Positions 11,821 to 24,656 of a DNA stretch of 64,000 nt are shown here, piece by piece (position 1 is the stretch's first letter; each line of letters starts with the position of its first letter). The stretch lies in contig VWZP01007940.1 in NCBI GenBank assembly GCA_013396995.1, positions 124,001-188,000 on the forward strand. The letters are read 5' to 3'. The notes under the pieces were generated by a model. That model ran no database searches. It saw only the letters and a program-made list of their open reading frames with translations, and was not told the origin of the DNA. The translations under genes and the position numbers were made by a program. The stretch is from Dicaeum eximium (taxonomy: Eukaryota > Chordata > Aves > Passeriformes > Dicaeidae).

Positions 11821-12969
11821 TGCCAATGAAATGGCACATCAGGATGAAAAAAAAGACTGTAAGGAATTTAATAGCTTAGGGGGGGAGGGTACTTTACTTA
11901 GGCCCAAAAATAAATTTTAGAAGAAAAGCAAACTAAACTTTTGTGACTATTAAGAGAAATAAAAATGGGTTTGATTTATTTTCCTTCCTCTGTGGGTATC
12001 ATTATTTACTAAACGGTAATTTCTTATGATAATTTTAAAATATTTTCAATGAATAGGGAATTAGTACAAAGGAACTGTGAGCATCATCTGTAACTGTGTG
12101 ACTAAAAGCACTTTTTTTCTGAAAAGTCACTGTTGTTTATATTTCCCTCTGCATAATTAGACACTGCAGCAAAAGTGAAAGCCAGAATTGGAATGCTCAA
12201 ATTTGCATATTTTATAGGATAAAGTAGAGTAACTATTGCTGTGCTAGTTTTGAACAAAAGCAACCTGGATTCCATTTCCTAATTGGCTTCAGGTGTCCTA
12301 TTTAATCCTAAGAAAATCAAAGCTAGAATTTTAAAGGTATTCAACTACTGATTTGAGTAACTTAAAAAAACTTTTGCTAGTCTCTCTGGAAAGAGATTCA
12401 GGTCATCTGATTTTAGGCCTTTAATTTAAAAATGTGAGGTTCCCTGTGTATGAATTTATGTAGTCAGTGGAAAAAGGCAGGCTCACAACAGAGGAGCTTG
12501 TGACTAAGCAAGGCATCTAAATTAAATCCCACAAAAGAAAGGGATATCTGGTGCATATCACACAGAGTTAGATATTAACAAAACCAAAAGTTTCTCTAAT
12601 TATGTATTTTTTTTCCTCGTTTTTGTTGTGGTTTCCCCATCAGATGGTGATCTCTTTCCCTTATTTCCCTTGCAGCAGGTTCTTGAGACTTAATCACACA
12701 CTGTTTATAGAGCTCTTCAAAAGGAAGCAAGACTCAATAAAATACTCAGTGAAAAGGGATAGAAATGGTCAAGAATCTGAGAAAAAAAATGGAAACTTGT
12801 GAGAATTGGTTGTGCTAAAGAAAAGAATGAAAGAGGTCACTCAGTAAATGTAGAGCAAATAAGAAATGGAAAAATTATTTAAAGCAAATGCTTGCATTCC
12901 CTGTTCCAAAGACAAAGAAATATTCAACTACATTAAAAGATGACAACTGGTTCACTGACAAAATTATAT
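11821..12969. other. AT-rich non-coding DNA
   Basis: No gene or repeat recognised. The segment around 12150-12240 (low simple-repeat content, contains 'aatttgcatattttatagg' with an octamer-like ATTTGCAT) reads like sequence that could be conserved, but that is only an impression. Confidence 0.5.
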
Positions 12970-12979
12970 CTTTCTCATA

Positions 12980-13100
12980 TTGTGGTTAAGTTATGGAACC
13001 CATTGCCAATGAAACATTTTAAAGAGCAACCACAAACACAGCAGTTGTAAATATGCTGCTTCAGGGTTTAGAAAGTTTCTAGTGACACAGGTAAGAGCAT
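12980..13100 (+). mobile_element. Possible ancient CR1/L3-like 3' relic
   Basis: The words 'gttatggaacccattgcca' and, after about 60 bp, 'aaatatgctgcttcagggttta' appear in the same order and spacing as in the 3' tails of old amniote CR1-group LINEs. Divergence is high and no coding part is readable. It could be coincidence; an alignment to old CR1 consensus sequences is needed. Confidence 0.35.
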
Positions 13101-14452
13101 ACGATCAAATATTGCAATGTTACTGCAGTTTTTTGACCCTGTTTATCCCTTTATCAACAGTTTCAAGTCATGCACTATATCAAAAGTTTCAACTTATGCA
13201 CACTCTAGCCCAGACCAGCTGTGACCAATTGATATTGTTCAATAAACCCTTTTTCTTTTGAGTTCATTACAGGCTAACAGCTCAAGTATCTAGCAGCTAT
13301 TTATACCTTTAGAAATCAAAATAGATTCAAACTTTGTCAGTAAAATATCCCTCTGTCCTTTCAGCAAAGTTCATTCACCTTTTTCTGTAAGCTGCACCAG
13401 AGTGAACTGCGTGACCTTTGAAAAAAAAAGGTACAATATGTCCTAGACACTAAATATTATGGATATGAATTTTGAAATATTCAGCATTGATCTAAGCCTA
13501 ATTCCAGCCTGACTGAGGTTGACATGAGATCTGAAATGGTAAAAAAGGTTGTGATATCAGAATATAGATACATCCTACAGCCTCTTGCTTCAGGCATCCT
13601 CCTCCAAAGACAAGGTACCAGCCAATAAGACGAGACACAGACACAACTGGGAATTTAGTTATTAAGGAGACAGAGATGAAAGGTGTCATCAGGAACTGCA
13701 TGGAGACTGACTTGCTTGCTTTGTGAAATAACAAAGTTCACAAAGCATTCAGTCACTCAGTCCCTAGCACTTAAAAAGAGAAACTACACAAAAAAATGTA
13801 ACTTAGAAATAAATAAAAAAGGGGCACTTGAGTATGTAAAATGCCTGCAGATGACCTGAAGATCATTGAAAGACATAAGACCTAGACATAGACAGACTCA
13901 TGCTTCCTCTTTACCACTGTATTTCACTTTATCCCCTTTTCCTATTTCCTAGAAAAAAAAAAAAAAAAGAAAAAAAAAAGTGGAAGAAGATACAATATAT
14001 CAGAAATACGTTCAAGAAAGTATAGGAAATTAAAACCAAAAATATAATCTCTAGTAGTTTGAATTAATATAACAAGAGGTTAAGGAGCTGCCCATGAGTT
14101 TTTATGCCTTCAATAATGTGTCCCTAATGGAACCTATAGAACAGGCAGCCAGGAGAGCACATAATCAAGTGGTAAAAGGACCAATGAGTGACATTAAAGC
14201 TATTGCAGAAAGGCCAAACTAACTGTTCGTATTTCTACGGGTGAGAACACAGTTTTTAGACCAAGCCTGCATAGGACTCCACTATCAGACAAAAGGCTCT
14301 GAGATTTTAAAATTAAACCAAATACATAACACAAAGCAAAGCAATACATTGAACACCAGTCAATCAATAAGATCAGACAGTTCTGCAGCAATTAGATATC
14401 TGTGTTGGGCCATAACACTTGGTTAAATATAAATTCCTATTTGTAAAGCAAA
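13101..14452. other. AT-rich non-coding DNA with a poly(A) tract
   Basis: No gene recognised. An interrupted poly(A) run lies at about 13954-13979. Short frames at 13498-13734 and 14200-14426 are chance-like. Confidence 0.55.
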
Positions 14453-14640
14453 CCTGGTGTCAGAGGAATGCAAAACAGCAAATGCCACATTGGTATTTAA
14501 ACATAGTTTCAGAGGTGAAACTGGCACACACAAGCCAATTTCCTAATGGACAAGCCTAATTTCCACACCAACCTATCTGACAGAAGTTATAGCAGTTAGT
14601 GTTTCAAGTAACCACCAGGGTTCTGTCATATTAGGAAAGT
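14453..14640 (+). pseudogene. CR1 LINE ORF2 (reverse transcriptase) relic
   Basis: In one plus-strand frame starting at 14478 the translation reads ANATLVFK, then GETGTHKPIS up to a stop at 14544. Chicken-repeat ORF2 has an equivalent 'AN-T-VFK ... PxNYRPIS' stretch at the start of its reverse-transcriptase domain. Further on, still in the same frame, VSSNHQGSVILG (about 14601-14639) looks like the SGVPQGSVLG motif of the same enzyme after a large internal deletion. The in-frame stop, the deletion and the missing remainder show it is dead. The first half is reasonably convincing; the second is weaker. Confidence 0.5.
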
Positions 14641-16956
14641 AATGTAGGGATTTTGCTCTTCACAGTGTATTTCTTTCACTGTTACAAGAAACATTTTCAT
14701 CTGGGTTACGGAGTTGATATAACGTGCTTGGTCTTCTGAAAGATTTTTGTAAGATTATTCACTAAGAAAAATAAAGCAATTAAAGTATTGTGAGATATAA
14801 AAGAAAGCCAGCTTTAAACTAATACTTATTTGAATATAGAAAGCAAAATGTGGAATAAATGGACAGTTTTTACAGTGAAAAGAGATTATAAAGTGTGTTG
14901 ATATCCTTCCTCATATTTCTTGTGAAACCTATCAAGATAAAAACTATCAGCAAGGGATTAGGTTAAGTCAGAAAACAGATCAAAAATTAATATTGAGAGT
15001 AATAGCTCACATAAAAGGTATAGCTCAGGAATCCCCTTGATAAACTACTTTTTGTTAGACACATGCAATCCTTGCATTAACTCTTTCTTCCGTGGTTTTC
15101 CTTGGAATTTCCAGTTGCTGTTGAGGAAGATGAGCTACTGACATGGACTTCAACCTGGAGTAGGGCTGCAGCAACATTTTCAAAGCTGTCTATGGAAAAC
15201 AACATCCAAACCACAAACCTACTGTCCAAAACTTTGTATTCCTGTTTGGTTATTTAAGGAGTTAGACAAGCTTTCACTTTTGCCTGTAACATTAATAAAT
15301 TCCTTAGATGTAAGATCCCTTGATGTGAGCTTTAAAAGGCATATTAAAACTATGAAATTAGCTGGATTATCCAAGTGCTAAAAAGGATTCCTTAATTCAT
15401 GTATATTGTGAAATAACACTGTTAACAGATAGTATCACATGACACATGCACTGAATTCTTCATGTCTGAAACCAATAGAAGTGCAAAAAATTAGCATGTC
15501 AGAGAAAAAACACAATTCATTTTAAACTCTACAAAGTTTAAACAACACAAAGTACAATTACTTTTAAAACCAGTGTAATCTTACTTATTTCAAAATGTTC
15601 TATCAAGACACAAGTCCATGACATGGACAAATACCACTTCTACTTCAGCCTCTAAACACAATCAATATCAATAGCAACAAAACAGTAAATTTGACCAGTG
15701 CAACTTTACCCATACATCTTCCTGTGGAACAGAAATCATACCTTTTGATTCCCTGACTTTACTGGAATCACTAGACTTTTCCTGCTGTTGATACCAGGAA
15801 GGAAATCAAATTCCTATGATAAGTAGATTTATATAGATATCAAATAATCAGACTATGGCTGTATGTGTTCAATCACTTCAGTAAAACCAAAACCAATAGC
15901 CACAGATTCTTTAGCTAGTTCCAGGCTCACTGAGAAGTCAACAGGTGGTTTAAAATAATTCTTTGTGACATGGGAAGTAAAACTGTGATTTCTTTTAAAT
16001 AATCTCTTGAATCCATCTGACATTAGCAGAGACTTTCCAGATGCCTTTTAAATACACGTATTGATTGAATTGTTCTGAACTTGTTTGCATACAGCCTGTC
16101 AAAAAAATAAATATGCTCATTCTTCATCACTGAGGTTTTTAGGAACTGATTCCCCAGTGCCTCTAGTTTGTGATGTCATTCTCCACGAGTTTATTTGATA
16201 CATCTTTGAAATCCAATTTAGTTTGATTTTTTGCTCTGTGATAAGACAGATGTAGATTTTTCTACCGCCTGTACCATAAATGTTTCAAATTACTAAATGT
16301 TAGGGAAAATCTTAGAAAATGGAAGATTTCTAGTCTTCCCTTGTATGTTGCAAAGGAACCATACCACAAGGATGAACTGCTGTGAATATGGGTAATAAGT
16401 CAAAAAAAGCATTCACTGTCCCCTGCTATCTTTCAATGGCAACAATTGCTAATGTCTTGATTTCTTGGTCTACTTGCACTCTGAGAGATCTGATGTACAA
16501 AGCAAAGATAAATGCAAAGGTCTTAATAAAAAGATTGACTTGAAAAAGTATGGTCAATATAAATATCTTGGAAACTAATTTTTTAGTGATTCTTTTTTAA
16601 TTCAGAGCATTGCCAAACTACTTTCATCAAGTATAATAACAGGTTCTGGATTTGCTTTAAAAGACCTCTCATGTAACTTGTAAGATTCAATGTGACTTTT
16701 GTAAACCGCTGCTTATTTCTACACAAAAATCCAGTTTATCCTGCCCATGTTTAACAAGAAATGATTTTGTATAATATATTGTATTCTTACCCAGATTTAA
16801 CTCCATGCTTTCAGTCATGCAAATCCAGAGACAAATGAGTGTTTTCAACACATCTCAAAATTATTCACGTATTTCTTTCTTCAGGTCATTAATTGGAACC
16901 AAGTGAGTGGCCACCATCTATTAATTTATCACTTCTGCTCAAACTGATAGGACAGA

Positions 16957-17010
16957 CCAAAAAAAAAAAAAAAAACAAAACCAAAAAAACCACACACACA
17001 CAAAAAAAAC
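16957..17010 (+). repeat. Poly(A) and A/C-rich tract
   Basis: A run of about 17 A's continues into A/C text and a short CA run (accacacacacacaaaaaaaac). It may be a decayed poly(A) tail; no attached element is identifiable. Confidence 0.75.
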
Positions 17011-20000
17011 TACTCTGATTGAATATAGTAATGTAGTACCTTAAAAGATGGAGAATCACACAGTCAGTAAGCTTTTCATCCAACTAAAGCCATCTCAAAT
17101 ATTGCAGTAAATGCAAGTTTAAAAAAAAGTTCCATGCTATCAAATCTTAAACTAAACTTTAAAGACTTGGAGGAAAGGGTTTTTATTTCTTTCTCTAGGT
17201 CAGTCTGGTGTTCAGCTGATTATAGAACTACAGTTTTAGTATAACAGTATTGACAGTTCAGCTTAACTATTTCTAGATCAAAGCCAAATGTGAGGTGCAA
17301 AACTGTGAATCTGGACAAGGACATTTTATTATGACACTTTAAATCCACAAAGAAAATTTTCTCCTATCATTCCCCTGTTTTCAAATTAGTTTTGAAGATC
17401 TGCTAGAGCAGCAACTGTTGTTGAACTCATTGGCATTCTGGAATGCAAAACAATCATTCTTTGCTGCTGGAAAAAGCATCTCTGTGGATTCTTTCCAGTC
17501 TGGACCACCTGATATATTTCACATTTTATATACTCTATGAAGAATGACATTCATATGAATGATAACTTTACCCTTTGATAGTCTAATCCTTCCAAATACA
17601 GTCACACACTTCAGCAATCCCCCTAAGGAACAAAATGAAGAATAAAAGATAGCACTTGAACAAGAATGCAAAGTGACAAATATAGTCATCATTTGTCAGA
17701 GCTTGCTATATCATAATAAAAGATTTCTCAAGAAGCTGTTGTGCCAAGTTATTAACCTCACATGGCTACCACTCTCTAGAAACCTTAGATTTCATTCCTG
17801 GTTGGAATTAACCCCTCACCACAATCTATTCTACTGACTACACGGGCAATATTTTATACTCCAACAGACTCATGGAAAAAAAAAAAAAAAGTTTCATCTT
17901 TTCTACTTTATTCATACTACCAAGAAAGAACTGTTAGTTATGAAGACCTGATTGCCCCAGCAGCATGTAATTAATAACTTATTGCTTTGAAAAACTCTGT
18001 TTATTCCCATAAAAACCAGGATATGACTTCCTAGAACAGTGACTTGCTGTTAAATATGTTAGGCTAAATACCTCCAGAGGACATAGAAGCTTTGCCTGTG
18101 CTAGTTTACTCTGGCAGATGGAGCTTTTAAATATATATTAAGTGTTCACTATACCCTGGCTGTGATGAAAGTAAACTTAAGTATTTCTATAAATGAGCTC
18201 CTCACCTAAGATTGAAGTGAAAAAAAAAAGGTTAACATATCTCAGAAACAGAACTATTATTCCAAGAATAAAGAAATAAGTTTATGTGAGACAAAATCCC
18301 CAACAATTGTACCATAACAAGCTTACGAGTTTGAGTTTTTTTGCATGGATAATTGCATACCTCATAGGAAGGTTTCAAGTATTTTATGTTGACAGAATTG
18401 ATGCTATAGTTTTAACTTGAAGGATATCCTAAAAAGATATGCTAAACCTCATGGCCTTGGAAAAGTATCAAACTTCTAAGGCTAGTTAAGTTAACCTCTG
18501 GTTCTGTACAAAGAATATTTAATGTCTGACATGAAAAAGAGAAAAAATACTTTCTTAACCTTTTTTTTTATGTTCACATTTAATAAAGAAAAGAGTGTGA
18601 ATAAAATGTTATTATAAAATAATTATGAGTAGTTGCTAATCTCTAGGTGGCTCTTACATAGCCAGCCAGTTACTACAAGGGCAGACAGAGAACAATGTAG
18701 AAATTTCTTTTTCTGCAGCTGAGTGCAGCCCATAGCAAAGCTATAACCCAGCAAATGTAAATATGGGGCTTTGATGGGCCCTGAGGCTGAACACGTACTT
18801 ACTGGAGGAGAAAATATTTAAACTAAAGAGGGATAGATTGGTTAGCAGGTGGCTAACCAGCATGATCCCAAACATAACCACAAACATTTCTTTTTCATAA
18901 TTTCTCTCTCAATTGAGGATTTAAACACTTTGGAAGTTGGACAAGATGAAGTGGTTTTATATTTCATGGGATGGCTATCTCTAGTTGATCACTGTGTGTG
19001 TCCACAAAGCACTGGGACATGATCTAGAAATGCTAGAAAATCTGAAAATTAAAGTGGTGATTCTGTGAATCCTTAGGGGCCTAATTTACAGTTGCAGATC
19101 CAGGCTGACTTGGCAGAGACTTCTCTTTCATTACTGAAGCAGAAATATATGTAGGAACAGCTGTGGAAGAACAAAACTAAAATAGAAAAGTTTGGAATGA
19201 ATGTATTTGCCCACATAGGCACACACAGGCTTGGACATAAACCATTACTGCCAGCATAATGAGCACTGCTAATAGAAAACTGATTGACAGAAAAACAGCC
19301 CTTCATACGTATCAATAAATTTTGACCTTTAACTTAGTATTCACTGGGTAAGTAAAAATTCTGTTAGGTGGAATATTTTGTGGTTTTAAAATGTAAATTT
19401 ATTACTCACAGAATGAACAGAATGAAGCATTTAGAGAAATGCTAGCATACTTGATATATTCTTAAGCACATTACATTAAGGTCATCAGTAATTTCTTAAG
19501 TTTTGCATGCACGTGGTTGCCTTAGACAGACAGCTGATCAGACAGTGAACCTTTAGCATGTTGTCTGTTATTACATTGGCATCAGAAACAAAGTATAAAA
19601 ACCAGCTTCCTAGTCCCTGAATATGCAACCTGTTATAGCTACATTTTGTCTAGAGATAAAAACACGCCTTTGAGGACAATTAGAATAAAAGTAGAAATGG
19701 CTATAGATTAATCCAACATAGGTTATGTTCTATTCTATTCACTAGGGAATGCTAAATCAAATCTTTCACTGTGCCAGACAGCAATGTTGGATTTAAGCAC
19801 AGAAAGGTGCTTTACACAGGATACATGGCCCAACAAGTTAATTCTCTTGGGATTTTTGGACATTGGATAAACTAACATAAACAGCAAAACATTTTTTAAT
19901 CCACTTGTTTCTAAGTATTAGTGGGAACTCAAGATTCATTTTAAATATGTCTTGAGCAAATGGTCACACAAGTTTACAACAAATAAACATTTTTGGAAAT

Positions 20001-21416
20001 GTTAATATATGACAAGAATGTCTGAAAATATTTTTCATAACTTGTACAATATTTCTAGACTCCTTGAACTTAATTTAGCATGCATAAATTCTCCAAGCCC
20101 ACCTCAGCACAGATAGTAATAAATATCAGCATAAGGTAGACTCCACTAACATTAGCAATTCTGTATCACAGCTTGTCAACCTTCAGTTTGAACTTTTACA
20201 AGAAGATGCTGATAGGAACCATATTGACCAAAAGGAGCCCTTTCATCACTTTCTAAATATTGAGTAAACAGAAAAAGGACAAAGAACAAACCACAAGTAA
20301 ATGAACATTTGAATGAGCAAATAGATACTGTACTATGAACAAGTACAGATCGAGGTAAAGTGGAATTCAGAGGTTTCTAAAGTGACATTCAATGTCAAAA
20401 GGGAAACCACATTAAAGTAATTTGCCTTGGATTTGTTTCAGGCTTTTCCTTAAAGCATAACAAGTTCAACTTTGATTTCCTATCCAGGAAAGCATGGGAA
20501 TCTGCACTTTTATTAATTCTCTGCTGTTTCTTTGAGGCAGCACAGACAAAGTTAGGAACCTCTAAAAAGTTCCTGCAGAATGGGCAGAACTTACTGAGGA
20601 CTGTTTTGTCTTTTTTTCGGTCAATGTGCATTTAGGCACAAACAGTGAGGGTGACAGTCAAAGATATCACCCGGTTTCACTTTTATCAGCTGCACAAAAT
20701 ATCTTTCTCTGAATCACTAAGCATGGTGAGAATTACAGGGAATTGCAGGGTGGTCTCAGCTAGGAAAGAGAGCACCTGGAACTTGCAGCCAGGTGAAGGC
20801 ATCTGGGAATAATGAAGATCAGTGCTGAGTTTGAATCATACTAGGAATAATGCTAATTTCCAAGAAACACCAGGTGCATCTATTGATTTATGAAGAGCCT
20901 CAGCAGCTGAAAAGTGGAAGAATTCAACTGAGTTTTCAAGAGGTTGATAAAAAAGCCCTAAAAAGTATGAAATGCAAATGGAAAAACATCTCTTTCTAAA
21001 ACAGATATTTCAGGCTTGTAGATTCCTGGAATTCTCATCCGTAATAAAAACCAAAATTGAATGCCTGTTTAAAATATATACCAAAATGCCATCAAAAGAG
21101 ACTGGAAATGTTAGGATCAGCCTTTCAACAGCAAAAAAGCTGTTCATCTGTGTGTTTCTGAGACACTTTTACCATAGTAAATTTTGCATTCCTGGCATTG
21201 TTAAACTTCAATAACTGAAAGCTTAATAAAATTAAAATTACCATTGGTGTTTCAGCTGTGCCTCATAGCAAATGCAGCTAAAATTTGCAAAATAGATAAG
21301 TAAACAAATTCCATTAAAAGGCTCCTTTTTTCTTCCATTTTAATACAACTTGGAAATATAAATTCTACCACAAGAACAAGATTATGAAAAAGTCTCGAAA
21401 GTTAGGGTATAGTTTA

Positions 21417-21441
21417 ATTATTTGGACTTAGTCCAAATAAT
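21417..21441. repeat. Perfect 11-bp inverted repeat, 3-nt loop
   Basis: ATTATTTGGAC (21417-21427) and GTCCAAATAAT (21431-21441) are exact reverse complements around 'tta'. It is compact enough to form a stable hairpin in single-stranded DNA or RNA, although half the stem is A/T. No T-run or gene adjoins it. Confidence 0.85.
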
Positions 21442-22157
21442 GCATAAGCATAAGTTCTGAAAACAAAATATCTCTGAAACTATGATTTGAGTGTGACACA
21501 AAACTAGAAATTAATCCAAAACCCTTTCCATGCTCCTCTTCTTCCTCTATCTGAAACGGGAGGAGACAGTTGCTTGGAATCTACTCTTTGTAAGGGAAAC
21601 ACAGTATGTTGGCACAGGCAACAAAACAAATAGGAACATTACTAATGTGAAGAGAGAATAGTCCCTGTCCTCTAAAGTGCCCTACTAACACACTATGAAC
21701 TCATGCCAAGATGTCCCATTCCTTCTAATTTCAATGGGAATGAGGTGCAGTGTGAAAGTCTGAGGTACAAATGCAAAGGCATTACCATCTGGCCTGTAAA
21801 ACTATTGAAAGTATTTTTGACCTCCAAAAGCAAATGTGGTAATACTTGTGAAAGAAAGAAACAGTTCTGAAAGGACTTAAGGATATTTTGAGGACTTTCA
21901 AAACAAATTAATACTTTTCAAAAGTTACATTTACATTATAAATAAAAGCACTAGATTAAGAAAGCCCAACACTAAACAAAATAAAATTGATGTAATAAAT
22001 CTAATAATATATTACTACTAGTACTAGCGTGAAATCATGTCAATGTCATGCTTTTATTTCTATAAATTCTGAAATTCAAAATAGGCTGTTATTTTTTTCT
22101 GAAAAATAACTTTCAAAAGAGGGCCATGCTTGTATTTCTGCATCTAAATGGCTCCCA

Positions 22158-22259
22158 TGCAAAAAATCCAAACCAAACCAAAACAAACAAGAATCCAAAA
22201 ACCAATCAAACAAAAAACCCCAAAAAAGCAAAAAACAAAAACAAACAAACAAAACCAAC
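22158..22259 (+). repeat. A/C-rich, nearly G-free tract (about 100 bp)
   Basis: Repeating words such as aaaccaaacc, aaaacaaac and aaaccccaaaaaa dominate, with only two or three G's. It is a degenerate (CAAA)n/(CCAAA)n-type array with no fixed period. Confidence 0.8.
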
Positions 22260-23876
22260 TTGGTAGTCTGGTTATTTTTTCTTAAAAAAAAAAAATAGAG
22301 ACTTTTTCTAAATTCAATTTCTAAAATATTTTGAAAAAAAAATTTAAAAAACTTTATAGAAATTATATTGACTGCTTACATATGTTTCTTTGTAGATCCC
22401 ATAGAATATTGGCAGTTTGTCCTCAGTTGTTCTAAATTTGTGCAGAGCTTCCTGTCAAATCCAAAACTAATTTGTTCATTTGTCATTTACTTAATTTTTG
22501 TCTTTCATCATTTTTTAAAATATTTGTATGACTAGTAATAGTAAAGTAATTATGCATTGTTTAGCTTGTTTACCTCTGTCTTGCTCTCAGCTTTTTCCCT
22601 AGCAAAAAAATGAACAAGTTTTTAAAATAAAAACCTGAGTTTGTCCTGAAGAGTCCTAATTAATTTAAGACATCTAACTGATCTGCTTAAGGGCTTAAAA
22701 ACCGTCAGGAGAATACCTGCAGAAAGTAATTCACCCACTAGAGTTCCCAGTCTGGCAGTACACAGATCTCAATGGCTGAATGCCTCAGTTCACCAAAATG
22801 AATCTGTCCCTGTTTTATATGTACTTTCCCTTCATTCTATATATATTTTAAAAATAAAGACAAAATTTTCAGATGGTTTTCCTAAAGTGGTTCACATAGT
22901 TAGATTTTAAGCCAAGTCTTGATAGGTCCTATGTAGCTTTTTCACAACTACTAACTACCACAGAGTGTTTTTTCAGTTCATAGTCAAGCCTCAGCTTTGT
23001 GCACTGCCAACCTAGAACCAGGTAAATGTATAAACACCTTCCTCACAAGCATCACAGGGGCATGGCCCACTCACTGCAGAAACCCATCCACATGCTCAGG
23101 CCAGCCTGTGCCCTCCTACTTGGCACTTAATGCTGCTAAAGGGCACAAGGTGATCTCAAAAGTCAAGGGCAGGAAAAAAAAAAAAAGGTACATTTTGCCA
23201 TTTCTCCCCACAGCTAAAACTGTTTTTCTGTCTGACATGTGGAAGATGAAGAAAGTAATGACATTAGTCCTGTCGCTTTGACTGCCAGCACACAGGAAAT
23301 TACATGTGCAGAAAGCCAGCCAGGCTATCAGAACTAAACCTATTAGACTAAGACATCATCCTCATTCCAAATACTGTCTCCTTAATTCATGCTGAGTGCT
23401 TAATGGTCACACCTAGTTACCTGTATAGTCCAATGAAGACAATTAAATTGCTAAGTAGTATCAATGTTGCAGCATGTTAAGTCTCTTGGAAACTACAGAA
23501 AAGTATTAAAAATCCTGCACATCTCATTCAAAAAATATCTAATTTCATTATTTTTGTTTACTCCACTGATCTAATTAGCCTAATCTATTTATTTTCTTAA
23601 AATTATGAACTTTGAAATAATAATGGGAACACAGAAGGCAAGGAAAAAACCCCAAAACCAAACAAGCAAAACCATGAGGATATTCACAGTAGTATTTTAA
23701 TTGAATAAGATGGCCTTGAATGATAATTACTCTTTAGTAAATACAAAACAAGTGCACCAATCACAACACCTGAGATGATTTTTAACTGCACAAGTGGCAG
23801 TAAGAGCTCAGTCATGCTAGAAGTGTTGAATAGAAGCACTAATACTTTTGGAATAAAGTCTGGACAGAGAGTTGCT
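22260..23876. other. AT-rich non-coding DNA
   Basis: No gene recognised. A slightly GC-richer patch at 22997-23281 contains a 94-codon open frame, but it includes an A12 run and lacks resemblance to a known protein. Another short A/C tract lies at 23645-23672. Confidence 0.5.
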
Positions 23877-24461
23877 TGCATCATGGTTTATCTCCAGCTG
23901 GCAACTAAGCACCACATGCCCACCACATGCCCACGCACACACTCCCCCTTCTCAGGAAAGAACCTGAGGACAAGACAAGTAAAAGTGAGGAAATCCATGG
24001 GTTCAGATAAGCACAGTTTAATGAGGAAAGCAAAAGCCATGCACACAAGCAAAGCACAACAAGGCATTCATTCACCTCTTGCCATGGGCAGGCAGGTGTT
24101 CAACCATCCCTGGGAGCACAGACCCCGTTCCCAGGTAATGGTGACTTGGGAAGAAAAATGCCATCATGTCCCCTGCTTCTGCTTCTTCTTCCCCAGCTTT
24201 ATATGCTGAGCATGATGCCATATGTTCTGGAATACCCCTTTGCTCAGGTGGGATTCGCTGGCTCTGTCCTCCACCAATTCTTTGTGCACCCCCAGTCTCT
24301 TTGTTGGAGGGGAAGGGTGAGGAGCAGAAAGGGTCTTGACACTGTGTAAGCACTGGTTAGCAGCTACAAAAACAGCTTTGTGTTATCAACACTGTTTCAG
24401 CACAAATCCAAAATCTAGCCCCGTGCTAAGAAAATAGTCTATCCCAGATAAAACCAGCACA
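23877..24461 (-). mobile_element. LTR of an avian endogenous retrovirus, minus orientation
   Basis: The left end ('tcatggtttatctccagctggcaactaagcaccac' in pieces, from 23877) and right end ('ctatcccagataaaaccagcaca', to 24461) match the two ends of a very common bird LTR read backwards. Between them lie 'gttcagataagcacagttta', where the minus strand has an ATTAAA poly(A)-like signal, and 'ctttatatgctgagcatg' (24197-24214), whose reverse complement carries a TATA box. A second copy of the family is at 62294-62843: over 117 aligned gap-free bases (23999-24115 against 62401-62517) I count 93 matches. There is no internal retroviral sequence and no clear target-site duplication, so it is an old solo LTR. 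The open frames inside it are incidental. Confidence 0.8.
24199..24205 (-). promoter_or_regulatory. TATA-like element of the minus-strand LTR
   Basis: The plus strand reads ttatatg; on the LTR's own strand this gives CATATAA at the place where this LTR family has its TATA box. Activity is unknown and unlikely given the age. Confidence 0.4.
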
Positions 24462-24656
24462 AACCCAACATCTTGGTGATAAGACAGAAAACAACTTACA
24501 GGGAAACCTACCATAAAATTTTGTTTCAGAAAAATGGTAGCTGTTCAGAGCACCATATCTTTTACTGAAATATTAAGATTGTTAATGAATACACTTGAAA
24601 AAAAATGCTACATATGGCTCTTCTTTGCTTTTCATTATATTAATTTTTTTATGACA

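Larger units (their letters stand above)
14641..22157. other. Long AT-rich non-coding stretch
   Basis: More than 7 kb without a recognisable gene, LTR or CR1 copy. It contains A runs at 16957-17010 and about 17877-17891, one perfect hairpin at 21417-21441 and ordinary AT-rich sequence. Slightly GC-richer patches (18640-18860, 20640-20830) show no coding signature that I can support. Confidence 0.6.

Noticed and set aside
14595..14639. Taken alone, the QGSVILG stretch as a reverse-transcriptase motif.
   Set aside because: On its own it is too short and imperfect; I kept it only as weak support for the better upstream part in the same frame.
23775..24353. Plus and minus frames of 144 and 93 codons.
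   Set aside because: They lie largely inside the minus-strand LTR, which explains the sequence; no retroviral protein is encoded in an LTR.
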